This document shows positions 5,796 through 12,729 of a stretch of 13,049 nucleotides of DNA, in pieces. Positions within the stretch are counted from its first letter, which is position 1; every line of letters starts with the position of its first letter. Both the position numbers and the translations under genes were made by a program. The notes under the pieces are model-generated. The model ran no database searches. It saw only the letters and a list, made by a program, of their open reading frames with translations, and had not been told where the DNA came from. The DNA is from Chloroflexota bacterium (lineage in GTDB: Bacteria; Chloroflexota; Limnocylindria; Limnocylindrales; CSP1-4). The stretch covers positions 1 through 13,049 of the forward strand of contig JAKAMV010000186.1 of NCBI GenBank assembly GCA_021812735.1, given 5' to 3'.

Positions 5796-7211
5796 TCAGC
5801 CGCCGGCAGGCCCACCCTCGAGGCCGGGCTCGGTCATCTTCGCCGGGTCGAGCAGATCGTCGAGCCGGTCGGGCGCGACGCCCTTCTCCAGAGCGAGCTC
5901 GCGGATCGTCCGGCCTGTCTTGAGCCCCTCCTTGGCCATCGCGGCGGCGGCGTCGTAGCCGATCTCCGGCGCGAGCGCCGTGGCGAGCATCAGACCCTGC
6001 TCCACGAGCTTGGGCCCGCGCTCGGTGGCCTTGAGGCCCGCGACCAGCCTGGCCCGGAAGTTGCGCGCGGACGCCGCCAGCAGCGCAATCGATTCGAGCA
6101 GCGCCAGCGAGGTCACCGGGAGCATCACGTTGAGCTCGAGGAAGGAGCCGGTCTGCCCGAAGGACACGGTGGCGTCGTTGCCGACGACGCGCGCGACGAC
6201 CATCGTGAGGCTCTCGACGATGACCGGGTTCACCTTGCCCGGCATGATCGAGCTGCCCGGCTGCGTCTCCGGCAGCGCGAGCTCTGCGAGGCCGGCCCGC
6301 GGGCCCATGCCCATGAGCCGGATGTCCGAGGCGATCTTCCACAGGCCGAGCGCGATCGCGCGGAGCCCGCCGTGGGCGGCGATGACCGCGTCCAGCGTCG
6401 CCTGGGCGTGGAAGTGGTTGGGCGCCTCGCGCACGAGCAGGCCGGTCATCTCGGACAGGTGGCCGCAGGCGCGCGCCGCGTACTCGGGATGGGCGTTGAT
6501 GCCGGTGCCCACCGCGGTGCCGCCGAGGGGCACGGTGAGCAGCTCGTCACGGGCGGCCTGCGCCCGGCGGATCGCCTCCTCCACCTGGCCGGCATAGCCC
6601 GCGAACTCCTGGCCGAGGCGGATCGGCGTGGCGTCCTGGAGGTGCGTCCGGCCGGTCTTGACCACGTCCCAGAACTCGGTGGACTTGGCGGCCAGCGCGG
6701 CCTGGAGGTCGATGAGGGCGGGGATCAGCTCCTCCTCGATAGCGACCGCGCCAGAGAGCTGGAGCGCGGTAGGGATCGTGTCGTTCGAGGACTGGCACTT
6801 GTTGACGTCGTCGTTGGGATGGACCCGGGCCCCGCCCAGGCGCGCCGACGCGAGGTGGCTGATCACCTCGTTCATGTTGGTGTTGGTGGAGGTGCCCGAC
6901 CCGGTCTGGTAGACGTCGATGGGGAAGTGGTCGTCCCAGCGGCCCTCGGCCACCTCGGCGGCCGCTGCCTGGATCGCCTCGCCCTTGGCGGCGTCGACCA
7001 GCCCGAGGCTGACGTTGGTCTCGGCAGCGGCGATCTTGACCATCGCCAGCGCGCGCAGGAAGCGCCGGGGCATCCGCTGGCCGGAGATCGGGAAGTTGAG
7101 GACGGCGCGCTGGGTGGAGGCGCCGTACATCGCATCGGCCGGGACCTCCATCTCGCCCATGGAGTCGCGCTCGATGCGGGTGGCCTTGGCAGGGGCAATC
7201 TCGTCGCTCAT
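5796..7211 (-). CDS. fumC: Class II fumarate hydratase FumC
   Basis: Converts fumarate and malate in the TCA cycle; a cytosolic homotetramer without an iron-sulfur cluster. 471 residues, the normal class II length. Motifs: TGSGTSTNTN (103-112), SSND (141-144), GRTHLQDATP (187-196) with catalytic His190, and the superfamily signature GSSIMPGKVNP (319-329) with the catalytic serine. THLQDATP separates fumarase from aspartase, which usually has TQLQDAVP. The C-terminus ends in a short Gly/Pro tail. Start at 7211 fits family N-termini; the frame is open to 7376 through repeat DNA, but that part is not family-like. No Shine-Dalgarno is seen; TACCAT lies 6 nt upstream. It is monocistronic as far as visible and converges on the cupredoxin-like gene with a 32-nt gap lacking a clear terminator. 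Confidence 0.97.
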   Translation of the reverse strand: MSDEIAPAKATRIERDSMGEMEVPADAMYGASTQRAVLNFPISGQRMPRRFLRALAMVKIAAAETNVSLGLVDAAKGEAIQAAAAEVAEGRWDDHFPIDVYQTGSGTSTNTNMNEVISHLASARLGGARVHPNDDVNKCQSSNDTIPTALQLSGAVAIEEELIPALIDLQAALAAKSTEFWDVVKTGRTHLQDATPIRLGQEFAGYAGQVEEAIRRAQAARDELLTVPLGGTAVGTGINAHPEYAARACGHLSEMTGLLVREAPNHFHAQATLDAVIAAHGGLRAIALGLWKIASDIRLMGMGPRAGLAELALPETQPGSSIMPGKVNPVIVESLTMVVARVVGNDATVSFGQTGSFLELNVMLPVTSLALLESIALLAASARNFRARLVAGLKATERGPKLVEQGLMLATALAPEIGYDAAAAMAKEGLKTGRTIRELALEKGVAPDRLDDLLDPAKMTEPGLEGGPAGG

Positions 7212-7217
7212 GCGCCG

Positions 7218-7223
7218 ATGGTA
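7218..7223 (-). promoter_or_regulatory. Possible -10 box of fumC, leaderless arrangement
   Basis: Minus-strand TACCAT (4 of 6 match to TATAAT) lies 6 nt before the fumC ATG, with no Shine-Dalgarno in the interval. The -35 at 17-nt spacing (TTCCGG) is poor. The placement resembles that of the LolA-like gene. Confidence 0.4.
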
Positions 7224-7346
7224 GTGCGGGCCGACCCCTGCCGGAACGGGCCGGATGGACGGGCCGGATGGATGCGCAGGAACGGAGGCGCGGCGGCGCG
7301 TCGCCGCCGACACCGCGGCCGCGCAACCCCGAGGGCGCCGGCTGCC

Positions 7347-7495
7347 TGACCGCTGAGCGGGCAATCGGATGCCCATGCCCGCTGGGTGGGCAACCCGGCG
7401 CGCCGCGCCAGCCGAATCCGCCCGATCCGCCGCCGCGCAGGTGACGGCCTGACCGCAGGGCGGTCATCCGCAACGGCCTGACCGCTCCGCGGGCA
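7347..7495 (+). repeat. Cluster 2 of phased 17-nt palindromic repeats (four units in 149 bp)
   Basis: Units start at 7347 (TGACCGCTGAGCGGGCA), 7376 (TGCCCGCTGGGTGGGCA), 7450 (TGACCGCAGGGCGGTCA, perfectly self-complementary arms) and 7479 (TGACCGCTCCGCGGGCA). Spacing is 29, 74 and 29 nt, the same as in cluster 1 at 4050-4198, although the 57-nt middle sequence is not recognisably the same. All units read in the same direction as cluster 1, judged by the trailing A. Confidence 0.85.
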
Positions 7496-7498
7496 ACG

Positions 7499-7591
7499 CA
7501 ACGGGCAACGCACCGGCCAGCAACGGGCAACGCACCGGCCAGCGCCGGGGGCAATCCACCGGGCAGCGGAGCGGGCAACGCCCCAGGCCAG
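7499..7591 (+). repeat. 22-bp tandem duplication followed by degenerate copies
   Basis: CAACGGGCAACGCACCGGCCAG is repeated exactly at 7499-7520 and 7521-7542. Two decayed copies follow (about 7543-7566 and 7567-7591), each with GGGCAA and ending in GGGCAG or GGCCAG. GGGCAA half-units start at 7491, 7503, 7525, 7549 and 7573. Confidence 0.85.
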
Positions 7592-7628
7592 CGTGGCCGC
7601 TGCCGCACGCGGTTGATCGGCTGCCGCG

Positions 7629-7634
7629 TATCCT
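7629..7634 (+). promoter_or_regulatory. Possible -10 box of the flavin reductase operon, leaderless arrangement
   Basis: TATCCT (4 of 6 match to TATAAT) lies 7 nt before the GTG start at 7642 and no Shine-Dalgarno is visible. No acceptable -35 was found at normal spacing (TTGATC at 7613 is only 10 nt away). Confidence 0.4.
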
Positions 7635-7641
7635 TCGCCGC

Positions 7642-8178
7642 GTGACCGTGCCCGCTGCCGACTTCCGCACCGCCATCGGCCAGTTCGCCACGGGCGTGAC
7701 GATCGTCACCGCGCTCGACGGCGACCGTCCGGTGGGCATCACGGTGAACGCGTTCGCCTCGATGAGCCTCGAGCCCGCGCTGGTGGCGATCGCGCTCGAT
7801 CACCGCCGGTTCATCGTTCCGATGATCGAGGCGACCGGGCGTTACGCCGTGAACGTCCTCGCCGAGGATCAGCAGTGGCTGAGCGACTGCTTCGCCGGCG
7901 CCAACGTCAACCCCAGCCGCGAAGTGTTCTGCGGCGCGCCCTGGCACCCGGGCCTGACCGGCCTGCCGATCATCGCGGGCACCGTGGCGTCGCTCGAGTG
8001 CCGCGTCGTCGAGCGCATCCCGCTCGGCGACCACCGCATCTTCGTCGGGTCGGTGGAGGCCGTCTCCGTGGCGGAGCCAGACGCGCCGCCCCTCCTGTAC
8101 CACCGCCGCCGCTACCTGCGGATCGAACGCGCCACCACGGCGCAGGTCGTCGGCAAGCCCGAATCGCCGGGCAACTGA
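7642..8178 (+). CDS. Flavin reductase family protein (FMN-binding split barrel)
   Basis: A 178-residue NAD(P)H:flavin oxidoreductase of the HpaC/FRP-like family, which supplies reduced flavin to a separate monooxygenase. Family motifs are FRTAIGQFATGVTIVT (8-23), GITVNAFASMSLEP (32-45, the FMN-binding loop), YAVNVLAEDQ (68-77), GDHRIFVGSVEA (129-140) and PLLYHRRRY (150-158). Start is GTG at 7642, one or two residues before the usual family N-terminus; no ribosome site is visible, and TATCCT 7 nt upstream suggests a leaderless message. It is first in a three-gene run with a hydrolase 20 nt downstream and an enoyl-CoA hydratase overlapping that. No oxygenase component is in the window, so the partner is unknown. 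A stand-alone flavin-binding role is also possible. Confidence 0.94.
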   Translation: MTVPAADFRTAIGQFATGVTIVTALDGDRPVGITVNAFASMSLEPALVAIALDHRRFIVPMIEATGRYAVNVLAEDQQWLSDCFAGANVNPSREVFCGAPWHPGLTGLPIIAGTVASLECRVVERIPLGDHRIFVGSVEAVSVAEPDAPPLLYHRRRYLRIERATTAQVVGKPESPGN

Positions 8179-8198
8179 AGCGGGCGCGAGGGCGAGGC

Positions 8199-9053
8199 GT
8201 GCCGCAGGTCCGGGCCAACGGGCTCGACGTCGGGTACGAGGTGGCGGGCGACGGTCCGCCGCTCCTGCTGCTCCACGGCGCGTCGTCGGGCGGGCGACTC
8301 GACTTCGGGCACCAGATCAGCCGCCTTGCCGGCGAGTTCACCTGCTATCTGCCCGACGCCCGAGGCCACGGCGCGACGCGCTGGGACGCCGCCGACGGCT
8401 TCTCCTACGACTGGCTCCTCGACGACGTGGTCGCCTTCGCCGACGCGTTGGGCCTGGGCGCCCTCCATCTCATCGGCTTCTCGATGGGCGGCGGGACGGC
8501 GATCGGGGTGGCCAGCCGCTGGCCCGAGCGCGTGCTCACGCTGGTGGTGATGGGCATCACGCCGGAGCGAGAGCCGCGGGCGTCGGTGGCGCGCCGGCTG
8601 TTCGACGCCGACCGGGTCAAGCGCGAGACGCGCGCCTGGGCGGACGTGCTCGACAGGCGCCATGACCCGGTGCAGGGCGAGGGCGCCTGGGAGCGGCTGC
8701 TGCCGGCGATCGGCACCGCGATCGCGACCCAGAACCTGCTCGGCCCGGCGGAGCTCCGGCGGGTGGACGCCCCGGTGCTGGTGATCGCCGGCGATCGCGA
8801 CCCGTTCGCCCCCGTCGACCACGCCTTGGCGCTCAAGCGCCAGCTGCCCGACGCCCGGCTGCTGATCGTCCCCGACTGCGGCCACGAGGTGATGGCCCGC
8901 AAGCCGGCGATCGTCAACGAGGCGCTGGCCGGGTTCTACCGTTCTACCGCAGCGATTGCCGCCGCGCGCGCCGAGCGGTACGCCGCCGCCCACGGCGCCA
9001 CTCGCGGCGGCGCCGCCGACGGCCCGCCCGCACCACCGGAGGCACAGCGATGA
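8199..9053 (+). CDS. Alpha/beta-fold hydrolase
   Basis: A 284-residue serine hydrolase of the alpha/beta superfamily. Visible parts: ANGLDVGYEVAGDGPP (6-21), oxyanion loop LLLHGASS (23-30), PDARGHG (52-58), nucleophile elbow GFSMGG (93-98) with Ser95, acid residue in AGDRDPF (Asp201) and GHE with His229. A cap region spans roughly 120-180. After about 250 there is an Ala/Gly/Pro-rich tail outside the fold. The GTG at 8199 is chosen because the fold begins at residue 6 from there and GAGG-rich sequence lies just upstream; the frame is open back to 7875 only as a shadow of the flavin reductase. Its TGA overlaps the next ATG (ATGA, 9050-9053). It may cleave an ester, lactone or carbon-carbon bond in an oxidised ring product; substrate unknown. 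Confidence 0.92.
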   Translation: MPQVRANGLDVGYEVAGDGPPLLLLHGASSGGRLDFGHQISRLAGEFTCYLPDARGHGATRWDAADGFSYDWLLDDVVAFADALGLGALHLIGFSMGGGTAIGVASRWPERVLTLVVMGITPEREPRASVARRLFDADRVKRETRAWADVLDRRHDPVQGEGAWERLLPAIGTAIATQNLLGPAELRRVDAPVLVIAGDRDPFAPVDHALALKRQLPDARLLIVPDCGHEVMARKPAIVNEALAGFYRSTAAIAAARAERYAAAHGATRGGAADGPPAPPEAQR

Positions 9054-9856
9054 CCCAGGACGAGCGCCACGAGTACGTGCACGTGGCCTTCCCAGCCGGG
9101 GAGCCGCCCCTGCCCGGCGTGGCGCTGGTGACCCTCGACCGGCGCGAGGCGCTCAACGCGCTCTCCTACGCGCTGCTCGCGGAGCTTGACGCGAAGCTGG
9201 CGGCCCTGGACGCGCGCCCCGACTGCCGGGCGATCGTGATCGCGGGCGCGGGCGAGCGGGCGTTCGCGGCCGGTGCCGACGTGAAGGAGCTGTCGGTCGA
9301 GACGCCGGAGTCACTTCGGGCGGCGGACCCCTTCTCCGCCGTCGACCGCGTGGCCCTGCTCGCGACGCCGACCATCGCCGCGGTCCGCGGGTTCGCGCTG
9401 GGCGGCGGGTGCGAGCTGGCGATGGCCTGCGACATGCTGGTCGCAGGCGACGACGCCAAGTTCGGCCAGCCCGAGATCCTGATCGGCGTCATCCCGGGCG
9501 CCGGCGGCACCCAGCGGCTGGCGAGGGCGGTCGGCCAGGCGCGTGCCATGGAGCTCGTCCTCACCGGCCGCCGGATCGACGCGGCCGAGGCGGACCGGCT
9601 GGGCCTGGTGACGCGGGTTGTGCCGGCGGGCGACGCGATCCACGCCGCGCTGGAGCTCGCCGCGAAGGTGGCCTCGATGCCCCCGCTCGCCGTCCGCGCC
9701 GCGAAGGCCGCAGTGCGCGCGGTGCAGGACCGGAGCCTCGCCGACGGTCTGGCGTTCGAGCGGCGCGAGTTCGAGGCCCTGTTCACCACGGCCGACCAGC
9801 GCGAGGGCATGGCCGCGTTCCTCGACAAGCGCCCGGCGGCCTGGAAGGGACGCTGA
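9050..9856 (+). CDS. Enoyl-CoA hydratase/isomerase family protein (crotonase)
   Basis: A 268-residue crotonase that hydrates trans-2-enoyl-CoA in beta-oxidation or aromatic-acid breakdown. The oxyanion hole is formed by AAGADVKEL (73-81) and GFALGGGCELAMACD (114-128). Both catalytic glutamates of true hydratases are present: Glu122 in GCELA and Glu142 in FGQPEILIGVIPGAGGTQRL (138-157), so hydratase rather than isomerase or decarboxylase activity is likely. The N-terminus has a slightly long loop (GEPPLPG) and DRREALNAL in place of the usual NRPxxLNAL. Start at 9050 is supported by GGAGG (9038-9042) 7 nt upstream and a 4-nt overlap with the hydrolase, implying translational coupling. It ends 21 nt from the converging sensor kinase, with no obvious terminator between. 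Confidence 0.96.
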   Translation: MTQDERHEYVHVAFPAGEPPLPGVALVTLDRREALNALSYALLAELDAKLAALDARPDCRAIVIAGAGERAFAAGADVKELSVETPESLRAADPFSAVDRVALLATPTIAAVRGFALGGGCELAMACDMLVAGDDAKFGQPEILIGVIPGAGGTQRLARAVGQARAMELVLTGRRIDAAEADRLGLVTRVVPAGDAIHAALELAAKVASMPPLAVRAAKAAVRAVQDRSLADGLAFERREFEALFTTADQREGMAAFLDKRPAAWKGR

Positions 9857-9877
9857 GGCACCGAGGTCGCCAGCCGC

Positions 9878-12022
9878 TCAGGCGCTCCGCACCGTCTCCG
9901 AGCCCAGCTCCGCCTCGAGTGCCGGCCCGCTCGAGGGCAGCGTCACCTCGAACCGGGCACCGGCCGCGCTCCGCCGATAGACGAGGTCGCCGCCCAGCGC
10001 GCGGGCGAGGCCACGGGCCACCGAGAGCCCGACGCCCGTGCCCTCGGTGCCCTCGGACGCGGCGCCCCGCGAGAACCGCCGGAAGATCCGCCGCTCGTCC
10101 CGTAGCGTCACGCCCGGCCCCTCATCCTGGACCGCGAGGGTGATCGACGGCTCGCCGTTGCGCGACAGACCGGGCAGCACCTCCACCAGGATCGGGCCGG
10201 CGGGCGCATAGCGCGCGGCGTTGTCCAGCAGGATCCACACGATCTGCTCGGTCGCCGCCTCGTCGGCGATCGCCACCGCGCCCGACGCCCGCTCGACTAG
10301 CGCGACCCGTGGGATGAGGCTCAGGTCAGCCGCCACACGGCGTGCCAGCGGTCCCAGGGCGACGGGCTCGCCCTCCAGCTCGAGCGTGCCGCTCTCCATG
10401 CGGCTCAGGAGCAGCACCTGGCTGACCAGGCGGGCCAGCCGTCGCTCCTCCGTGCGGACTGCGGCGGCACGCTCGCGGATGTACGGGCTGCCGCTGCGCT
10501 CGAGCAGGTCCGTTGCCGCCAGCTCGATCGTGGCCAGCGGCGCGCGCAGGTTGTGCGAGACGCCGCGGAGGAACTCGCGCTGGAGGCGGTTGAGCCGCTC
10601 GAGACGATCGGCGCGGTTGGCCGCCTCGCCGTACTGCTCGGCCTCGACGATCACGCCGCCCGCGAGAAGGGCCATGACCTCGAGGCTCGTCTGGTCGCCG
10701 TCGCTCCACGGGGCCGAGGGGCGGAGGCCCGCCTCGAGCCGTCTGCCGTCGACGCCGAGCCCGGTCGGTGCCTCCACCAGCTCGGGATCCCCGTCGGACG
10801 GGGACGCGGTCGTGAACCCGCCGGGCGCCGCGGGGGCGCCGGCCGTCGCGAGGACGGTCCCGTCGGGCTCGACGATCCGCACCCACGCGACGTCGAAGAT
10901 GTCGGCTGCCGCGCGGGCGAGCACCCTGCCGGCCTCGGGTGCGGTCAGGTGGATCGGGACGGCCGCGGCCGCCGACAGCGAGCGTCGCAGCACGGACTCG
11001 CGGTGGTCGAGCGTGGCCACGAGGCGGTCGAGGCCGGCGGCAACGCGTGCGATGTCGTCGTGCTGCGGCGTCGCTCGAACCGGCGGGACGCGCCCGTCGG
11101 CGATGGCCGCCAGCCCGTCGTGGACCACCACCAGGCGCCGGTGCAGGATGCGCGCCAGCAGTGCGGCCAGCAGGAGCGCGAGCAGGGCCGTGGCGAGCAG
11201 CAGGGCTAGGATCAGGATCGGCAGCTGGCCCGCCGTGGCCTGCACCGCCGACACCTGCGAGGAGAGGATCAGGTCGGCGCCGCCGCCGGGACCGTCCAGA
11301 TGGGTGCGCGTCGCCACGATGTCACCCTGGCGCACGACGCCGGGCGTGCCGGCTGTGGCCGCGAGCGCCGCGATCGAGCTCGTCGGGTCCGTCGCCACGG
11401 TCGTGACGCCGTCGGGCCCGGCCAGCGTGACGGCGTACCCGGTGAGCGTGGCCAGACCCGTGGCGAACACCGCGTCCAGCCGCCGGGCGAGCGTGATCCG
11501 CCCGACCGTCCGTCCGGCCGCGTCGGCGTCGGGGATGGGCTGCGAGGTCACGAGGAACACCGCCCCGCCGACCTCGAGCACGGTGGGCGTGGCCGGGCTC
11601 GTTGGGGCCAGGCTGGCGAGGGCGGCGGCGACGTCCGCGGCTCCCGCCGTGACGGCGGTCGCGGGGCCGTCCACACGCCCCGCGGCGACCGACCCCTGCT
11701 CCACCAGGAACGCCACGACGTCGTCGTGGACGGCGGCGGACTGGTTCGTGGCCACCATGCGCTCGAAGACCGGCCAGGTGGCGTAGCTCGACGCCAGCGC
11801 GTCGAGGTCCGACTGCGCCTGCTCGAGGTGCAGCACGGCCGCATCAACCGCCCGCTGGGTCCGGGCGACGGCATCTTGGCCAAGCGCGCGGTCCACCTGG
11901 ACGTAGACCAGCAGCCCGAGCACGGCCGCGGGCAGGACGGCTGCCAGGATCAGGGCGATCGCGGTCAGGCGGTCGAAGGGGACGCCCGCGCCGCGAGCCA
12001 GCTGGCGGCGCAGCGGGTTCAC
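9878..12022 (-). CDS. Membrane sensor histidine kinase (CHASE4-like, HAMP, GAF-like, HisKA, HATPase)
   Basis: 714 residues from GTG at 12022. Transmembrane helices at about 19-42 and 267-290 enclose an extracellular sensor; LDALASSYATWPVFERMV (73-90) resembles the opening of CHASE4 domains. A HAMP linker (291-345) and a GAF-like cytosolic region (about 350-465, assignment weak) precede a coiled stretch and HisKA (REFLRGVSHNLRAPLATIE, 482-500) with phospho-acceptor His490. The ATPase domain has an N box (WILLDNAARYAP, 596-607), DEGPG (633-637) and GTGVGLSVARGLARALGG (661-678). The H-box is HNLRA where most HisKA proteins have HExxT/N. The GTG overlaps the response regulator stop (GTGA), so the two are co-translated; the regulator's own 3' end supplies a GGAGG-rich ribosome site. 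The frame runs open to 12586, but that part overlaps the regulator. Signal unknown. Confidence 0.95.
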   Translation of the reverse strand: MNPLRRQLARGAGVPFDRLTAIALILAAVLPAAVLGLLVYVQVDRALGQDAVARTQRAVDAAVLHLEQAQSDLDALASSYATWPVFERMVATNQSAAVHDDVVAFLVEQGSVAAGRVDGPATAVTAGAADVAAALASLAPTSPATPTVLEVGGAVFLVTSQPIPDADAAGRTVGRITLARRLDAVFATGLATLTGYAVTLAGPDGVTTVATDPTSSIAALAATAGTPGVVRQGDIVATRTHLDGPGGGADLILSSQVSAVQATAGQLPILILALLLATALLALLLAALLARILHRRLVVVHDGLAAIADGRVPPVRATPQHDDIARVAAGLDRLVATLDHRESVLRRSLSAAAAVPIHLTAPEAGRVLARAAADIFDVAWVRIVEPDGTVLATAGAPAAPGGFTTASPSDGDPELVEAPTGLGVDGRRLEAGLRPSAPWSDGDQTSLEVMALLAGGVIVEAEQYGEAANRADRLERLNRLQREFLRGVSHNLRAPLATIELAATDLLERSGSPYIRERAAAVRTEERRLARLVSQVLLLSRMESGTLELEGEPVALGPLARRVAADLSLIPRVALVERASGAVAIADEAATEQIVWILLDNAARYAPAGPILVEVLPGLSRNGEPSITLAVQDEGPGVTLRDERRIFRRFSRGAASEGTEGTGVGLSVARGLARALGGDLVYRRSAAGARFEVTLPSSGPALEAELGSETVRSA

Positions 12023-12729
12023 GCCTCCTCGTCTCCGGTGGGGTCGCCCAGCCGGTAGCCGCCGCCCTTGACCGTGTGGATGAACTTCGGATTCGCCGGG
12101 TCCGGCTCGAGCTTCTGGCGCAGTCGCCGGATGGTCACCCAGACGTAGACCGGGTCTGCGCCGTCGGCGCCCGCCCAGACCCGGGCGAGCAGCTGGTCCG
12201 TGGTGAGCGGCTGGCCGCCGGCCGCCGCGAGGGCGCCGAGGAAGCGGCTCTCGACCGGGGTCAACTTGAGCCTGGTGCCGTTGACGATGGCCTCGCGGCG
12301 TCGCAGGGCGAGCACCAGGCCCGCGGCCACCGACTGCTCCTCGGAGGGGATCCGGTCCGCCATCCGACGGAGGACGCGCTCCACACGGACCTGCAGCTCC
12401 GGGTAGTGGAAGGGCTTCACGAGGTAGTCCTCGGCGAAGTCCCGGATCGACGCCGTGCGGGAGGACACCTCCGTCACCGCCGAGAGCACGATGATCGGCA
12501 GGTCGGCGCGCTTCTTGATCTGGGCCGCGACCTGCTCGCCCCGCATGTCCGGGAGCATCAGGTCGAGGATGACAAGGTCCGGCCACTGCCGGTCCAGCGC
12601 CGAGATGGCCGCGCTGCCGCGCGTGGCGACCGTGACATCGAAGCCGTCTCGGCGGAGCCGGTCCTCCAGGAGCGCGTTGAGGCGGACGTCGTCGTCCACG
12701 AGGAGCAGGTGCGGAGCGCGTCCGGTCAA
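12019..12729 (-). CDS. OmpR/PhoB-family response regulator
   Basis: 236 residues: a receiver domain (about 7-122) and a winged-helix DNA-binding domain (about 138-228). The receiver has the acidic pocket VDDD (11-14), phospho-acceptor Asp56 in VILDLMLP, Ser83 in VLSA and Lys105 in LVKPF. The effector shows LTPVESRFLGALA (156-168), VYVWVTIRRLRQKLEPD (194-210) and HTVKGGGYRLG (218-228), typical of OmpR-type regulators. The only start near the receiver is TTG at 12729, six residues before the first hydrophobic strand (HLLLVDDD); a G-run about 8 nt upstream may serve as ribosome site. The TTG overlaps the stop of the upstream gene (TTGA), and its own TGA overlaps the kinase GTG. It should control genes in response to the adjacent kinase; targets are not visible. 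Confidence 0.95.
   Translation of the reverse strand: MTGRAPHLLLVDDDVRLNALLEDRLRRDGFDVTVATRGSAAISALDRQWPDLVILDLMLPDMRGEQVAAQIKKRADLPIIVLSAVTEVSSRTASIRDFAEDYLVKPFHYPELQVRVERVLRRMADRIPSEEQSVAAGLVLALRRREAIVNGTRLKLTPVESRFLGALAAAGGQPLTTDQLLARVWAGADGADPVYVWVTIRRLRQKLEPDPANPKFIHTVKGGGYRLGDPTGDEEA

Larger units (their letters stand above)
7212..7641. other. Repeat-rich divergent intergenic region with no credible gene
   Basis: This 430-nt gap separates the 5' ends of fumC and the flavin reductase gene, so it must hold both promoters. From left to right it contains a 13-bp tandem pair (7247-7259, 7260-7272), a perfect 8-bp-stem hairpin (7291-7309), four 17-nt palindromic units (7347-7495), then a run of GGGCAA half-units including a 22-bp tandem duplication (7499-7542). 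Open frames through it are shadows of the repeats. Confidence 0.8.

Noticed and set aside
6547..8103. 518-codon minus-strand frame spanning fumC, the repeat region and flavin reductase
   Set aside because: It crosses three unrelated regions and is Arg/Pro/Gly-rich; both overlapped genes are confident.
7875..8198. N-terminal extension of the alpha/beta hydrolase
   Set aside because: The extra stretch is an Arg/Pro-rich shadow of the flavin reductase gene; the hydrolase fold starts just after the GTG at 8199.
10221..11786. 521-codon plus-strand frame opposite the sensor kinase
   Set aside because: Ser/Arg/Ala-rich antisense shadow of a gene with intact kinase motifs; no start signal or domain.
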